A stretch of 10,186 nucleotides of DNA from Methanobacteriota archaeon (GCA_005878635.1 VBLS01000067.1:1-10186), one strand, 5' to 3'. Shown: positions 1-8,035, counted from the first letter of the stretch. Numbers and translations are program-made. The notes: generated by a model from the letters alone, not told the origin.

Positions 1-2
1 TG

Positions 3-1562
3 TGGGGAGACTCGTCCTACACTGGTCCCGCGTGGACCGAGCGGCCCGCGGAGAAGATGGGGCGAGGCGAGATCGCAGTCCGCGTCCGCGATGAGAGTGG
101 TGAGTGGCTCGACCGGAATAGGGCGGAGGACTGGGAGGGCCCTCGCCATCATCGCCTGGGACAATCGGCATTCGGCCTCGGCGAATTCGAGATGACGGGC
201 CGCCTCACGTCGGTCCTTTCGCCGGATGAGGGGGACGGTCCCCTGATCGGGTTCCTCTCGACCGCCGAACGGACGATTGACGTGAGCGTCTACACCTTCA
301 CGAGCGAGCGGATCGCATCCGTCCTCGGGGACGCCGCCCGCCGAGGCGTCCGTGTCCGAGTCCTCCTCGACGGAGGTCCGGTCGGAGGCATCGATAGCGA
401 CGAACACAATGTGAGTCGCGGGCTCGCCGCGGCCGGTGTCGACGTCCGCTGGATGACCGGCGGAAAGGACATCGTGAAACGCTATCGATTCCTCCATGCG
501 AAGTACGTGCTCGTCGACGCCCGCTCCGCATGGGTCGGATCGGAGAATTTCGGGGAATCCGGATTCCCTAGCGGTCGAAAGGGGAATCGCGGCTGGTCCG
601 TCGTCGTTGACGATGCCGGAATCACTCGGGCCCTCGGCCGGGTCTTCCAGAGCGACTTCGATCCTCGGAGACGGGACACCGTCGCCCAAGAAGATGCGTC
701 CGAGGACCGCCTACCTCCGGCGCCATCGCACTCGGCCTGGACCTGGCGAGAGGGTCCGCGGAATCGACGGGCCCGCCTCATTGTCGGTCCGGATGCCTCT
801 CTGGATCCCGACGGGATCCTCGACTTGCTCGGGACGGCCCGCGACCGGCTCTCCATCGAGGCGTTCTATATCGAGGAGGCCTGGCGCAATGCGACGAATC
901 CCTTCCTCGCGGCCGCGTTCGAAGCCGCATCTCGGGGCGTCGTCGTCCGGATCCTCGTCGATGGTAGTTGGTCGTCCGTCGAAGCCGATTCGGGGACGAA
1001 CGATGACGTCGTCGCCCGGATCAATCGCGCGGCGAAGGATCAACGACTCCCGCTGGAGGCCCGTCTGCTCGAGCCGCGCGGCTCCATCGAACGGCTCCAC
1101 AACAAGGGGGTCGTCGTGGACGGCCGTCAGGTGCTCGTGTCCAGCATGAACTGGGGCCTCGGGTCGGCGACGGACAATCGGGAGATCGGCGTCATCGTCG
1201 AGGACCCCGAACTCGCGGGCCGGTTCCAAGCCGCGTTCGACGCCGACTGGGAGGGCCGTCCGACGACCTCCGGCGGATGGGGACTCGAGGACCCGCTCGC
1301 CCTCGCGGGGCTCTACCTGCTCGTCGGCGGGGCCTCCGCGGTCTCCTTGCGGAAATTGAGAGTCGGCGCCAAAGGCATAAAGCCCCACGCGCGGGTGCGA
1401 ACGCGTGCCCCCGGATCTGATCGCCGCGGCGGACGTGGAGAAGTTCGGCTACTGCCCCTTGAGCTGGTGGCTGAGCCGGGGCCTCGCCCCCGAGGAAGGG
1501 CCGGAGCTCGGGGAGGGCGAGAAGAAGCACGAGGCCGCGGCGGCGGACCTGAAGGGGATTGA
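3..1562 (+). CDS. Membrane-anchored phospholipase D-like protein, tandem HKD domains (5' partial)
   Basis: The frame is open from the left edge, so the gene starts outside the window and the ATG at 57 is internal. The first ~50 visible residues (GDSSYTGPAW..., a DW pair, then a GQS motif) resemble the end of a lamin-tail domain preceding PLD domains in archaeal secreted proteins; this link is from memory. Two PLD repeats follow. The first HKD is HAKYVLVD (nt 495-518) followed by GSENFG; the second is HNKGVVVD (nt 1098-1121) followed by SSMNWG and NREIG. Both have the His, Lys and Asp of the phosphodiesterase site, so the enzyme should be active, on DNA or phospholipid. A hydrophobic helix (nt ~1296-1349) followed by basic residues suggests a C-terminal anchor with the catalytic part outside the cell. 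The last ~55 codons are Arg/Gly/Pro-rich and overlap the next gene by 158 bases, so the true end may be near 1380-1420. Nuclease or lipase is undecided. Confidence 0.85.
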   Translation, partial: WGDSSYTGPAWTERPAEKMGRGEIAVRVRDESGEWLDRNRAEDWEGPRHHRLGQSAFGLGEFEMTGRLTSVLSPDEGDGPLIGFLSTAERTIDVSVYTFTSERIASVLGDAARRGVRVRVLLDGGPVGGIDSDEHNVSRGLAAAGVDVRWMTGGKDIVKRYRFLHAKYVLVDARSAWVGSENFGESGFPSGRKGNRGWSVVVDDAGITRALGRVFQSDFDPRRRDTVAQEDASEDRLPPAPSHSAWTWREGPRNRRARLIVGPDASLDPDGILDLLGTARDRLSIEAFYIEEAWRNATNPFLAAAFEAASRGVVVRILVDGSWSSVEADSGTNDDVVARINRAAKDQRLPLEARLLEPRGSIERLHNKGVVVDGRQVLVSSMNWGLGSATDNREIGVIVEDPELAGRFQAAFDADWEGRPTTSGGWGLEDPLALAGLYLLVGGASAVSLRKLRVGAKGIKPHARVRTRAPGSDRRGGRGEVRLLPLELVAEPGPRPRGRAGARGGREEARGRGGGPEGD

Positions 1563-2400
1563 GGCGCACGAGGCCCAGGCCCGCGAGGCCGAGGCCGGGG
1601 TGCTGTACTTTGCCATCGCGGCCTCGATCGTCGCCACGGTCGGCCTGCGGTTCATCACGACCTCGCCGTTCCAGACCTCCCAGACCCTCAGCGCGATCTC
1701 GCTCATCTGGCTCCTCGCGGCCGTGTATTTCCTGTTCCGCGCGGATCGGCTCGCGACGCCGCAGGACAAGCTGATCTCCGAACGGGTCATCCTCGCGACG
1801 GCGATGTCGGCCGCGGTCATCGCGACCGCCGCCGTCTCCCTCCAGGGCGTGCAGAACGATGCCCTCGCGCAAGGCTTCGAGGCCCTCGCCCTCCTGTGGC
1901 TCGTCGGGGCCTCCGTCTTCCTGTATCGCTCCATCGGCGCGCTCCAAATCGCCACGTCGACCCGCGCCGCGTACGATCTCGAGGGCGACCTCGTGTACAT
2001 CGACTCCGCGGCGGAGAAGCCGAAGCTCTTCGTCTCCAAGGTCCACGGCCTCTCCGGTCGACCGGACGCGGTGGTGATGGACGGAGAGCATCATATCCCC
2101 GTCGAGCTCAAGACCGGCCGCGTCCCGCGGGGGCCGCTGTTCTCGCATATCCTGCAGGTCGTCGCGTACTGCGTCCTGCTCGAGGAGGAGTACGGGCGCG
2201 CGCCGCCGTACGGGATCATCCGCTACGGGGAGACGGCGTTCGAGATCGAGTACAACGAGGACCAGAAGAGCTTGCTGCTCCAGAAGCTCGGGGAGATGCG
2301 GGCCGCGATCGCGAGGGGCGGGGCCCACCGCAACCACAACCGGCCAGGGAAATGCATCCACTGCTCCCGCCGGGCCGCCTGTCCGGAGCGATTGGCCTAG
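1405..2400 (+). CDS. Cas4-like PD-(D/E)XK nuclease with inserted transmembrane helices
   Basis: This 331-residue protein has the Cas4/RecB-type signature. An N-terminal FGYCP gives Cys17, and His42 in GEKKHE fits the early histidine motif. The nuclease core has Asp221 (GRPDAVV), Glu234 and Lys236 (VELKTG), and Gln251/Tyr255 (QVVAY). The C-terminal cluster is Cys317, Cys320 and Cys326. Together the four cysteines match the 4Fe-4S ligands of Cas4, a DNA exonuclease family. Unlike typical Cas4 (~170-220 residues), about 130 residues between Cys17 and the core hold roughly four hydrophobic helices (about 65-84, 95-112, 128-147, 157-176), so the nuclease should sit on the membrane, probably facing the cytoplasm. 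The GTG start at 1405 is the only usable one: an in-frame TAA lies at 1378-1380, and Cas4-like proteins begin shortly before this motif. It overlaps the PLD-like gene, suggesting co-expression. No cas1, cas2 or repeat array is nearby, so a role in CRISPR adaptation is not supported. Confidence 0.88.
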   Translation: MPPDLIAAADVEKFGYCPLSWWLSRGLAPEEGPELGEGEKKHEAAAADLKGIEAHEAQAREAEAGVLYFAIAASIVATVGLRFITTSPFQTSQTLSAISLIWLLAAVYFLFRADRLATPQDKLISERVILATAMSAAVIATAAVSLQGVQNDALAQGFEALALLWLVGASVFLYRSIGALQIATSTRAAYDLEGDLVYIDSAAEKPKLFVSKVHGLSGRPDAVVMDGEHHIPVELKTGRVPRGPLFSHILQVVAYCVLLEEEYGRAPPYGIIRYGETAFEIEYNEDQKSLLLQKLGEMRAAIARGGAHRNHNRPGKCIHCSRRAACPERLA

Positions 2401-2726
2401 GGCGGCTTGTTCCGGTTCCCGGGCGCGAGGCCGAGACGCGTCGCGATCTCGCCGAGGCGGTCGCTCAGCTCCCGCACCTCCTGGCGCATCCGGAGCATCT
2501 CCTGCTCGAACGGCGTGAAGCCTTTCGTGGAGAGGATGCGATGCGACACGAACATGCCGACGAACACGGCGCCGATGATCGACAGCACGGAGACGACCAT
2601 GAGCCCGATGAGGAAGATGAGGAACGATCCGATCGGATCGAGCCGACCCGTGACGACGCCGATCTCGATCGCGACGAGGACGCCGATGATCAGGAGCCAC
2701 AGGAGGACCCAGCGGGACAGCCTCAT
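2397..2726 (-). CDS. Small two-helix membrane protein with coiled-coil tail
   Basis: A 109-residue protein I do not recognise as a named family. It has two strongly hydrophobic segments (about residues 5-26 and 33-60), then a charged amphipathic stretch (about 68-98, FEQEMLRMRQEVRELSDRL) whose heptad-like leucines suggest a coiled coil, and a short basic, proline-containing end. The tail is probably cytoplasmic and could mediate oligomerisation; this is inference. The ATG start at 2726 overlaps the TGA of the upstream gene in an ATGA motif, which implies translational coupling to the anchored ectodomain protein 2723-3235. The two may form one membrane complex, one part outside and one inside. 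Its TAG stop lies in the CTAG at 2397-2400, shared with the stop of the convergent nuclease gene. Confidence 0.8.
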   Translation of the reverse strand: MRLSRWVLLWLLIIGVLVAIEIGVVTGRLDPIGSFLIFLIGLMVVSVLSIIGAVFVGMFVSHRILSTKGFTPFEQEMLRMRQEVRELSDRLGEIATRLGLAPGNRNKPP

Positions 2727-3235
2727 GGGACGGTCCCTCGGGCTGGGATGACTAAGTGCAGGTCCCCGCCGTCCGGTCGGGTGATCCGAATCGGCGCGCC
2801 TTGCCGGTCCTTCTCGTAGGGGAAAGTGAAGACCATGACGGTCCGGTTTTGTGAGTCCATCTCACGCTGGACGGTCACGTTGTACTCGAAATAGTTCCTC
2901 CGCAGGCCCGTGCGGCCCACGTGGTCCACGAAGTAGACATGCAACGAGAACGTGACGTTGGCCGCGATCCAGACATGGAACCCGTACGTGTCGTTCTCCT
3001 CCACCGTCCGGTTCACGGAAGGCTCGGAGCCGTTGAGGGTCATGCGGACCAAGTCATACTGATACGCCTGGACCGCGGCCCCAAGGTTCACGATGAAGGC
3101 GGACTCGTTGCGGGACATGCCGATCGTCAAGAGCGGGACGGAGGCGAGCTCCGTCGACGTGCGGCCGAGGAGGCTCGGCGTGACGAGGATCAGGACGACG
3201 AGCGCGAGGATCGAGAGGACCATGCCCCCGCGCAT
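2723..3235 (-). CDS. Membrane-anchored ectodomain protein rich in N-glycosylation sequons
   Basis: A 170-residue protein of unknown family. The first ~22 residues after the start form one hydrophobic signal-anchor helix (MVLSILALVVLILVTPSLLG); the rest is a polar, beta-rich ectodomain without cysteines. Seven N-x-S/T sequons (NES, NGS, NRT, NDT, NVT, NVT, NRT) fall in about 130 residues, a density typical of archaeal proteins facing outward and glycosylated at Asn. I chose the ATG at 3235 because a near-perfect Shine-Dalgarno GGAGGTG (3239-3245) sits just upstream. An upstream GTG at 3253 would add six residues and place that site inside the coding region. A TATA-like box near 3276-3284 fits. 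The TGA stop overlaps the ATG of the next membrane protein, so the two form an operon. Function unknown; an envelope or sensor subunit is possible. Confidence 0.8.
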   Translation of the reverse strand: MRGGMVLSILALVVLILVTPSLLGRTSTELASVPLLTIGMSRNESAFIVNLGAAVQAYQYDLVRMTLNGSEPSVNRTVEENDTYGFHVWIAANVTFSLHVYFVDHVGRTGLRRNYFEYNVTVQREMDSQNRTVMVFTFPYEKDRQGAPIRITRPDGGDLHLVIPARGTVP

Positions 3236-3238
3236 CCA

Positions 3239-3245
3239 CACCTCC
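3239..3245 (-). promoter_or_regulatory. Shine-Dalgarno that decides the start at 3235
   Basis: On the minus strand GGAGGTG is followed by TGG and then ATG. It is nearly the full complement of the 16S rRNA tail, with GGAGG five bases from the ATG. It favours 3235 over the GTG at 3253 as start. Confidence 0.7.
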
Positions 3246-3275
3246 CGCTCCACGCAGGTCGCGAAGGTTCGTTGC

Positions 3276-3284
3276 GTAATAAAA
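3276..3284 (-). promoter_or_regulatory. Archaeal TATA-like box for the 3235-2397 operon
   Basis: The minus strand reads GTTTTATTAC in an otherwise GC-rich 56-base gap between genes. Transcription starting ~25 bases downstream (near 3252) would leave a short leader holding the Shine-Dalgarno at 3239-3245, ahead of the ATG at 3235. The spacing fits an archaeal promoter and separates this operon from the tandem paralogs upstream. Confidence 0.55.
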
Positions 3285-3309
3285 CTTCGTCGCTCCTAAG
3301 GGAGAGAAC

Positions 3310-3564
3310 TCACGCGGCGTCCGGACCGAACCGGAAGATCGAGGCGAGTCCGAAGAGCGCGGCGCTCACGGTCCCCGCGAGGAAGCTCGTCGCGACTGCG
3401 TCCATCCGACCGTAGAGCACGACGCCTACCATGGCCATCGCGAAGGTCGCGGCGCTGAACATGCCCGCGGAAAGCCAGAGGAACTTCCGGATCCTCGGAA
3501 GGGCGGCGAGCCAAATGGACTCGAGCAGCCTCGCGAAGGTTCGCACTTGGGAGTGGGTCGCCAT
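3310..3564 (-). CDS. Small membrane protein, tandem paralog A
   Basis: An 84-residue protein of no family I recognise. A basic amphipathic N-terminus (about 1-27) is followed by two hydrophobic helices (about 29-52 and 56-77) and the end FRFGPDAA. It is a paralog of the next gene upstream (3626-3877). From the shared WLSxGMFSAA motif to the C-terminus the two align without gaps over 55 positions, with about 25 identical by eye, including LFGL near the end. The conserved second helix and the phenylalanine/proline at the end suggest a family-specific function, not a chance ORF. The ATG is at 3564, 61 bases after the paralog's stop. No clear Shine-Dalgarno precedes it, so a leaderless or coupled mRNA is possible. 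Function unknown. Confidence 0.72.
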   Translation of the reverse strand: MATHSQVRTFARLLESIWLAALPRIRKFLWLSAGMFSAATFAMAMVGVVLYGRMDAVATSFLAGTVSAALFGLASIFRFGPDAA

Positions 3565-3625
3565 CGTTCGCCGCGAGGCCGCGCCGACGACATGTAGATG
3601 GCGAAGCGGTTATCGCCGCTGAATA

Positions 3626-3877
3626 TCACCCGTCGCTCGGAGCGAACTTGAGGACCGAGGTCAGGCCGAACAGTCCGCCGGACACGATCGAGGCGAAAAA
3701 GTTAGACGCTGCACCTGCCACATTCCCGCTCCACGCATAACCGAGGAAGGCGAGGGCCAGCGCCGCGGCGCTGAACATGCCGGTCGACAGCCAGGCGAAG
3801 TGCCGGAAGCGCACGGGCAGTTCCGCGGCAACGTCGAACTCGCGCCAATGGTTCCGGAGCCCTGTGACGGTCGCCAT
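3626..3877 (-). CDS. Small membrane protein, tandem paralog B
   Basis: An 83-residue protein that begins MAT like its neighbour 3310-3564 and shares the WLSTGMFSAA motif, two hydrophobic helices (about 28-50 and 55-76) and the LFGLTSVLKFAPS end. The N-terminal ~25 residues diverge, while the membrane part is conserved. That pattern suggests an old gene duplication kept under selection for the membrane portion. The ATG at 3877 is the natural start. Upstream lie 205 bases without a gene, containing the terminator of the RHH gene. Only a weak A/T-rich element (TTTCAAAT on the minus strand near 3926-3933) could serve as promoter. Function unknown; small paired membrane proteins can form hetero-oligomers, which is speculation here. 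Confidence 0.72.
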   Translation of the reverse strand: MATVTGLRNHWREFDVAAELPVRFRHFAWLSTGMFSAAALALAFLGYAWSGNVAGAASNFFASIVSGGLFGLTSVLKFAPSDG

Positions 3878-3990
3878 CGAGAGGAGTCGTGGCCGTGGAT
3901 GTCCTTAGCCGGATCAGTCGACGCGATTTGAAACGAGTCTCGTTCTTGATTCGCTTGACAAAATTCCGCCGCGAGCATCGGGCCTGCATC

Positions 3991-4023
3991 GAAAAGAAAA
4001 GTGGGTGGCTCTCTGGCCACCCA
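3991..4023 (-). terminator. Hairpin plus T-tract terminator for the RHH gene
   Basis: TGGGTGGC (4002-4009) and GCCACCCA (4016-4023) form a perfect 8-bp stem with a 6-base loop. Read on the minus strand, the stem is followed at once by TTTTCTTTTC (4000-3991). This is the layout of an intrinsic terminator, and a U-tract alone can end archaeal transcription. It lies 60 bases after the stop of the RHH gene and before the paralog pair. The rest of the 3878-4082 gap shows no gene. Confidence 0.6.
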
Positions 4024-4082
4024 GTTGGGGGGGAGGTAATCGTGACGTCCGGCAGGTCGGCCTCTCCGCCGGCCTCCGGCAC

Positions 4083-4322
4083 CTACTTGTTCATGTACTC
4101 CCGCTTGAACGCCTCGGCTTCCATCAGCGTGCGTTCCGCGTCTTTCATCTTCTTGAGCTTGTCCGTGACGAGCTCCACGCGGGCGTAGACGAAGTCGCGG
4201 ATCGCCGCGCGGACCGCCTCGGATCGGCTCGGGAAGTCGTCGACCTCGACCAGGAAGTCGAGGGCCTTGAGGTACCGCGCGGGAAGCCGCAATGTCATCT
4301 TTTCCGAATCCGGATCCCGCAT
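4083..4322 (-). CDS. Ribbon-helix-helix (CopG-like) transcriptional regulator
   Basis: A 79-residue protein with the fold pattern of RHH DNA-binding proteins. A short beta strand (KMTLRLP, residues 8-14) would pair in the dimer and read the DNA major groove. Helix A (15-26) is followed by the FPSRSEAVRAAIRDFV turn and helix B (about 30-45), where the SRSEAVR motif is a hallmark of the family. Residues 46-79 form an additional charged helical tail rich in Lys and Glu, perhaps for oligomerisation. Short RHH regulators such as haloarchaeal CdrS have a comparable core, but there is no ftsZ here, so that identity is not claimed. The ATG at 4322 is preceded by GGAG; a second ATG at codon 9 would leave the core intact. 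A GGTCA...TGACC palindrome over its TATA region suggests autoregulation. It is divergent from the aminotransferase. Confidence 0.85.
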   Translation of the reverse strand: MRDPDSEKMTLRLPARYLKALDFLVEVDDFPSRSEAVRAAIRDFVYARVELVTDKLKKMKDAERTLMEAEAFKREYMNK

Positions 4323-4342
4323 TTACTCCGCCCTACCTCGTG

Positions 4343-4365
4343 GGTCATATAGGCATATATTGACC
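4343..4365. promoter_or_regulatory. Palindromic operator candidate over the RHH gene promoter
   Basis: GGTCA (4343-4347) and TGACC (4361-4365) are perfect 5-bp inverted arms around a 13-base A/T-rich core. On the minus strand the core gives TATA-like runs (AATATATG, CCTATATG) 25-38 bases from the RHH ATG at 4322. RHH dimers bind short inverted repeats, so this is a plausible site where the protein blocks its own TATA box. It could also affect the divergent aminotransferase. Confidence 0.5.
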
Positions 4366-4393
4366 GACGAGCGTCCGGCCAACTCTTACATCG

Positions 4394-4402
4394 TATTTAA
4401 TC
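4394..4402 (+). promoter_or_regulatory. TATA-like box in the divergent intergenic region
   Basis: TATTTAATC is one of the best TATA matches in the window. Transcription from it would start near 4427 and give the aminotransferase mRNA a leader of about 115 bases. It could instead be spurious if the nearer box at 4512 is used. No gene is seen between 4366 and 4541. Confidence 0.35.
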
Positions 4403-4511
4403 ATTGCTGGGACTTCGTCAAACGAAACAGCTTCGGTTCGTGTGGAGCGACCTTCGTCAATCGCCGTGCCCTTGCCCGCCCTTCCGTATTCTCAAAATTC
4501 GAAACGCATCG

Positions 4512-4516
4512 TTTAT
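4512..4516 (+). promoter_or_regulatory. TATA-like box for a leaderless aminotransferase mRNA
   Basis: TTTAT inside CGTTTATCG lies 26-30 bases before the ATG at 4542, the spacing expected when transcription begins at or next to the start codon. The start has no strong Shine-Dalgarno, which agrees with a leaderless transcript. Confidence 0.4.
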
Positions 4517-4541
4517 CGCACCGACAGCAATCGGCGACGGG

Positions 4542-5681
4542 ATGCCCGCGACCCCTCCGGACGTGTTCCTCCTCCCGGGACCCGTCAAGATGGATCCTCG
4601 GGTCCTGGCGGCGATGGCGAGACCCGCGATGAACCATCGCGGGCCGGAGTTCAAGGAGGTCCTGTCCGACATCCGGACGCTCACGCAATACCTGTTCGGC
4701 ACCCGCCGAGAGGTCGCCGTGCTGAGCGGATCCGGCACCGCGGGATTGGAGGCGGCCGTGACCGGGCTGCTGCGCAAGGACGACCGCGTCTTGAATCTCG
4801 TGAACGGAAAATTCAGCGAGCGGTTCCACGACCTCTGTCGGACCTTTGCCGCGGCGACGGCCTTGCAATTCGAGTGGGGCTCCGCGGTTAATCCCGAGAA
4901 CGTGGCCGCCGCCATGGAGGCCGAAGACTTCCGCGCGGTCACCTTCTGCTGGAACGAAACCTCGACGGGCCTCACGAATCCGATCGCCGACATCTCGAAG
5001 GTCGTGAAGGCCCACGACGCGCTCCTGATCGTCGATGGAATCACGGCCGTCGGAGGCCTGGAGAACCGGATGGAGCAGTGGGGGATCGATGCGCTCGTCA
5101 TGGGGTCGCAGAAATGCCTCGCCGCTCCGCCCGGTCTGAGTGCGGTCGCCCTCTCGGAAAGGGCCTATGCGTCGCTCCACTCCGATACGTCCTTCTACCT
5201 GAATCTCAAGGCCCATGTGGACGCCCTCGCGAAGCAGGACACCCCGTTCACCCCTGCCGTCCCCCTGTTCCTCGCGTTCCGGGAAGCTTTGCACCGGCTC
5301 AAAGAGGAAGGCCTCGAAAATCGAATCGCGCGTACCGCGCGTCTCGCGGACGCGGCCCGGGCCGCGATCCGGGCCCTGGACCTCGAATTGTTTCCGGACC
5401 CACGTTTTGCCTCGAACACCGTTTCCGCAATCCGATATCCGGCGGGCATCGACGATGCGATGTTCCGGAAGGTCCTCCTCGAAAGCCATAGGACGATTGT
5501 GGCGGGAGGCCAGGATCGCCTGAAGGGCCGCATTTTCCGAATCGGTCACATGGGCATCTGTTCTTCCAAAGACCTCGAAGCGGGATTTCGGGCGATCGAG
5601 GCGACCCTCGCGAAGATGGGGCACCGCTTCGAAAGAGGTGCCGCGGTCGCAGCGATCACGAATCAAGCGGAGAACGAATGA
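4542..5681 (+). CDS. Class V PLP-dependent aminotransferase (alanine/serine-glyoxylate family)
   Basis: This 379-residue enzyme matches the small class V aminotransferases that move amino groups between alanine, serine or aspartate and 2-oxo acids such as glyoxylate or pyruvate. It opens with FLLPGPVKMDP and NHRGPEF, as expected for the family. SGSGT (62-66) would hold the PLP phosphate, NETSTG (138-143) and Asp165 (LLIVDGITAVGG) contact the cofactor ring, and Lys191 in GSQKCL is the Schiff-base lysine. Arg333 in FRIGHMG near the end is the usual substrate carboxylate contact. Length and motifs are complete, so the enzyme should be active in the cytoplasm. In some archaea relatives serve serine or aspartate metabolism, but no serA lies in the window, so the substrate is open. 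I chose the ATG at 4542; a longer frame starting with TTG at 4404 adds residues unlike the family. It converges with kae1 after 21 bases. Confidence 0.92.
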   Translation: MPATPPDVFLLPGPVKMDPRVLAAMARPAMNHRGPEFKEVLSDIRTLTQYLFGTRREVAVLSGSGTAGLEAAVTGLLRKDDRVLNLVNGKFSERFHDLCRTFAAATALQFEWGSAVNPENVAAAMEAEDFRAVTFCWNETSTGLTNPIADISKVVKAHDALLIVDGITAVGGLENRMEQWGIDALVMGSQKCLAAPPGLSAVALSERAYASLHSDTSFYLNLKAHVDALAKQDTPFTPAVPLFLAFREALHRLKEEGLENRIARTARLADAARAAIRALDLELFPDPRFASNTVSAIRYPAGIDDAMFRKVLLESHRTIVAGGQDRLKGRIFRIGHMGICSSKDLEAGFRAIEATLAKMGHRFERGAAVAAITNQAENE

Positions 5682-5702
5682 GCCGGCCTCGCACGGCCAC
5701 CG

Positions 5703-7419
<1,717 letters not shown>

Positions 7420-7813
7420 GCGCGTGATCCGAGGCGAACGGAGATACTACGCGTGGTCGGACATTCGCGACGTCTATCCACGCAGTTACGAAGTCGCAGG
7501 CTCCTTCTTGTCTCCTTTTGCCTCCTCGGCTGGCACGCTCGTCCACACCGGGATCGGACTCGAGACGCGGGAAGGCCGACGCCTTCTCATCCGCTTCACC
7601 CCGGGATCGATCCGCGGATTCCGGTCCGATTCGCGCGGATACCTCGAGTCGATGGCCGTGATCCGCGACCGATTCGCCCGTCGAGCGGAGCCGATGGTGC
7701 GGACGGCCCGCACCTTCTCCGACGCCCAAGTCCTCGAACTGCAGGCCCAAGCGCACGCGCCACTCATTCCCGTGTCGCGCGTGTTCCTAGCCTTCCTCCT
7801 CCCTCCCGCCATC
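7420..7813 (+). repeat. 394-bp perfect direct repeat, copy 2
   Basis: Directly abuts copy 1 with no spacer and no shared base at the joint. The length is 3 x 131 + 1, so it shifts the reading frame. There are no terminal inverted repeats or transposase, so this is a tandem duplication and not a mobile element. Confidence 0.95.
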
Positions 7814-8035
7814 CTCGCGGCAATCCTCGTCGCGCTATTCGTCGCCCGCGTGACGCTGACAACCCCCATCGTCGCCGCCGCGTTCATCGTCGCGTTGATT
7901 CCTCCGGCCCAATCGATGATCCGGACCTTGCGCCGGAGCGAGCAACGAAACCTGCTTCTTTCGGAACTCGCGAAATATCAGGAGCACGTGAGGGAAGGAG
8001 CCTCCGCCGGGTCGGGCGATTCGGGGAAGGGCTGA
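7424..8035 (+). CDS. C-terminal part of the PH-like membrane protein, possible internal start
   Basis: The second repeat copy plus the unique 3' end keeps an open frame of 203 residues from a GTG at 7424 to TGA at 8033-8035. It corresponds to residues 88-290 of the reconstructed protein: most of the PH-like domain, the two C-terminal helices and the polar tail. It lacks the two N-terminal helices. The same GTG is an internal valine codon in copy 1 and nothing marks it as a real start: there is no Shine-Dalgarno or TATA box at the right distance. A gene finder may call it, but I see it as the remnant of the broken gene unless the duplication has been removed in some cells. Confidence 0.35.
   Translation: MIRGERRYYAWSDIRDVYPRSYEVAGSFLSPFASSAGTLVHTGIGLETREGRRLLIRFTPGSIRGFRSDSRGYLESMAVIRDRFARRAEPMVRTARTFSDAQVLELQAQAHAPLIPVSRVFLAFLLPPAILAAILVALFVARVTLTTPIVAAAFIVALIPPAQSMIRTLRRSEQRNLLLSELAKYQEHVREGASAGSGDSGKG

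Noticed and set aside
1405..2400. CRISPR-Cas locus, because of the Cas4-like gene
   Set aside because: No repeat-spacer array and no cas1, cas2 or effector gene were seen, and the membrane insertion is unlike CRISPR-associated Cas4.
1192..2700. A 502-codon open frame on the minus strand
   Set aside because: It is antisense to the Cas4-like gene, has the Arg/Asp/Gly-rich composition of a shadow frame and no recognisable domain.
3878..4082. A possible small gene between the paralogs and the RHH gene
   Set aside because: Open frames here are overlaps of neighbouring shadows without start signals. The region is explained by a terminator and an upstream region.
4404..4541. N-terminal extension of the aminotransferase from TTG 4404
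   Set aside because: The 46 extra residues do not resemble the family, which starts a few residues before LLPGPV, and the region holds promoter elements.
4401..5666. A 421-codon open frame antisense to the aminotransferase
   Set aside because: The aminotransferase has all family motifs on the plus strand; the antisense frame has none and shadow-like composition.
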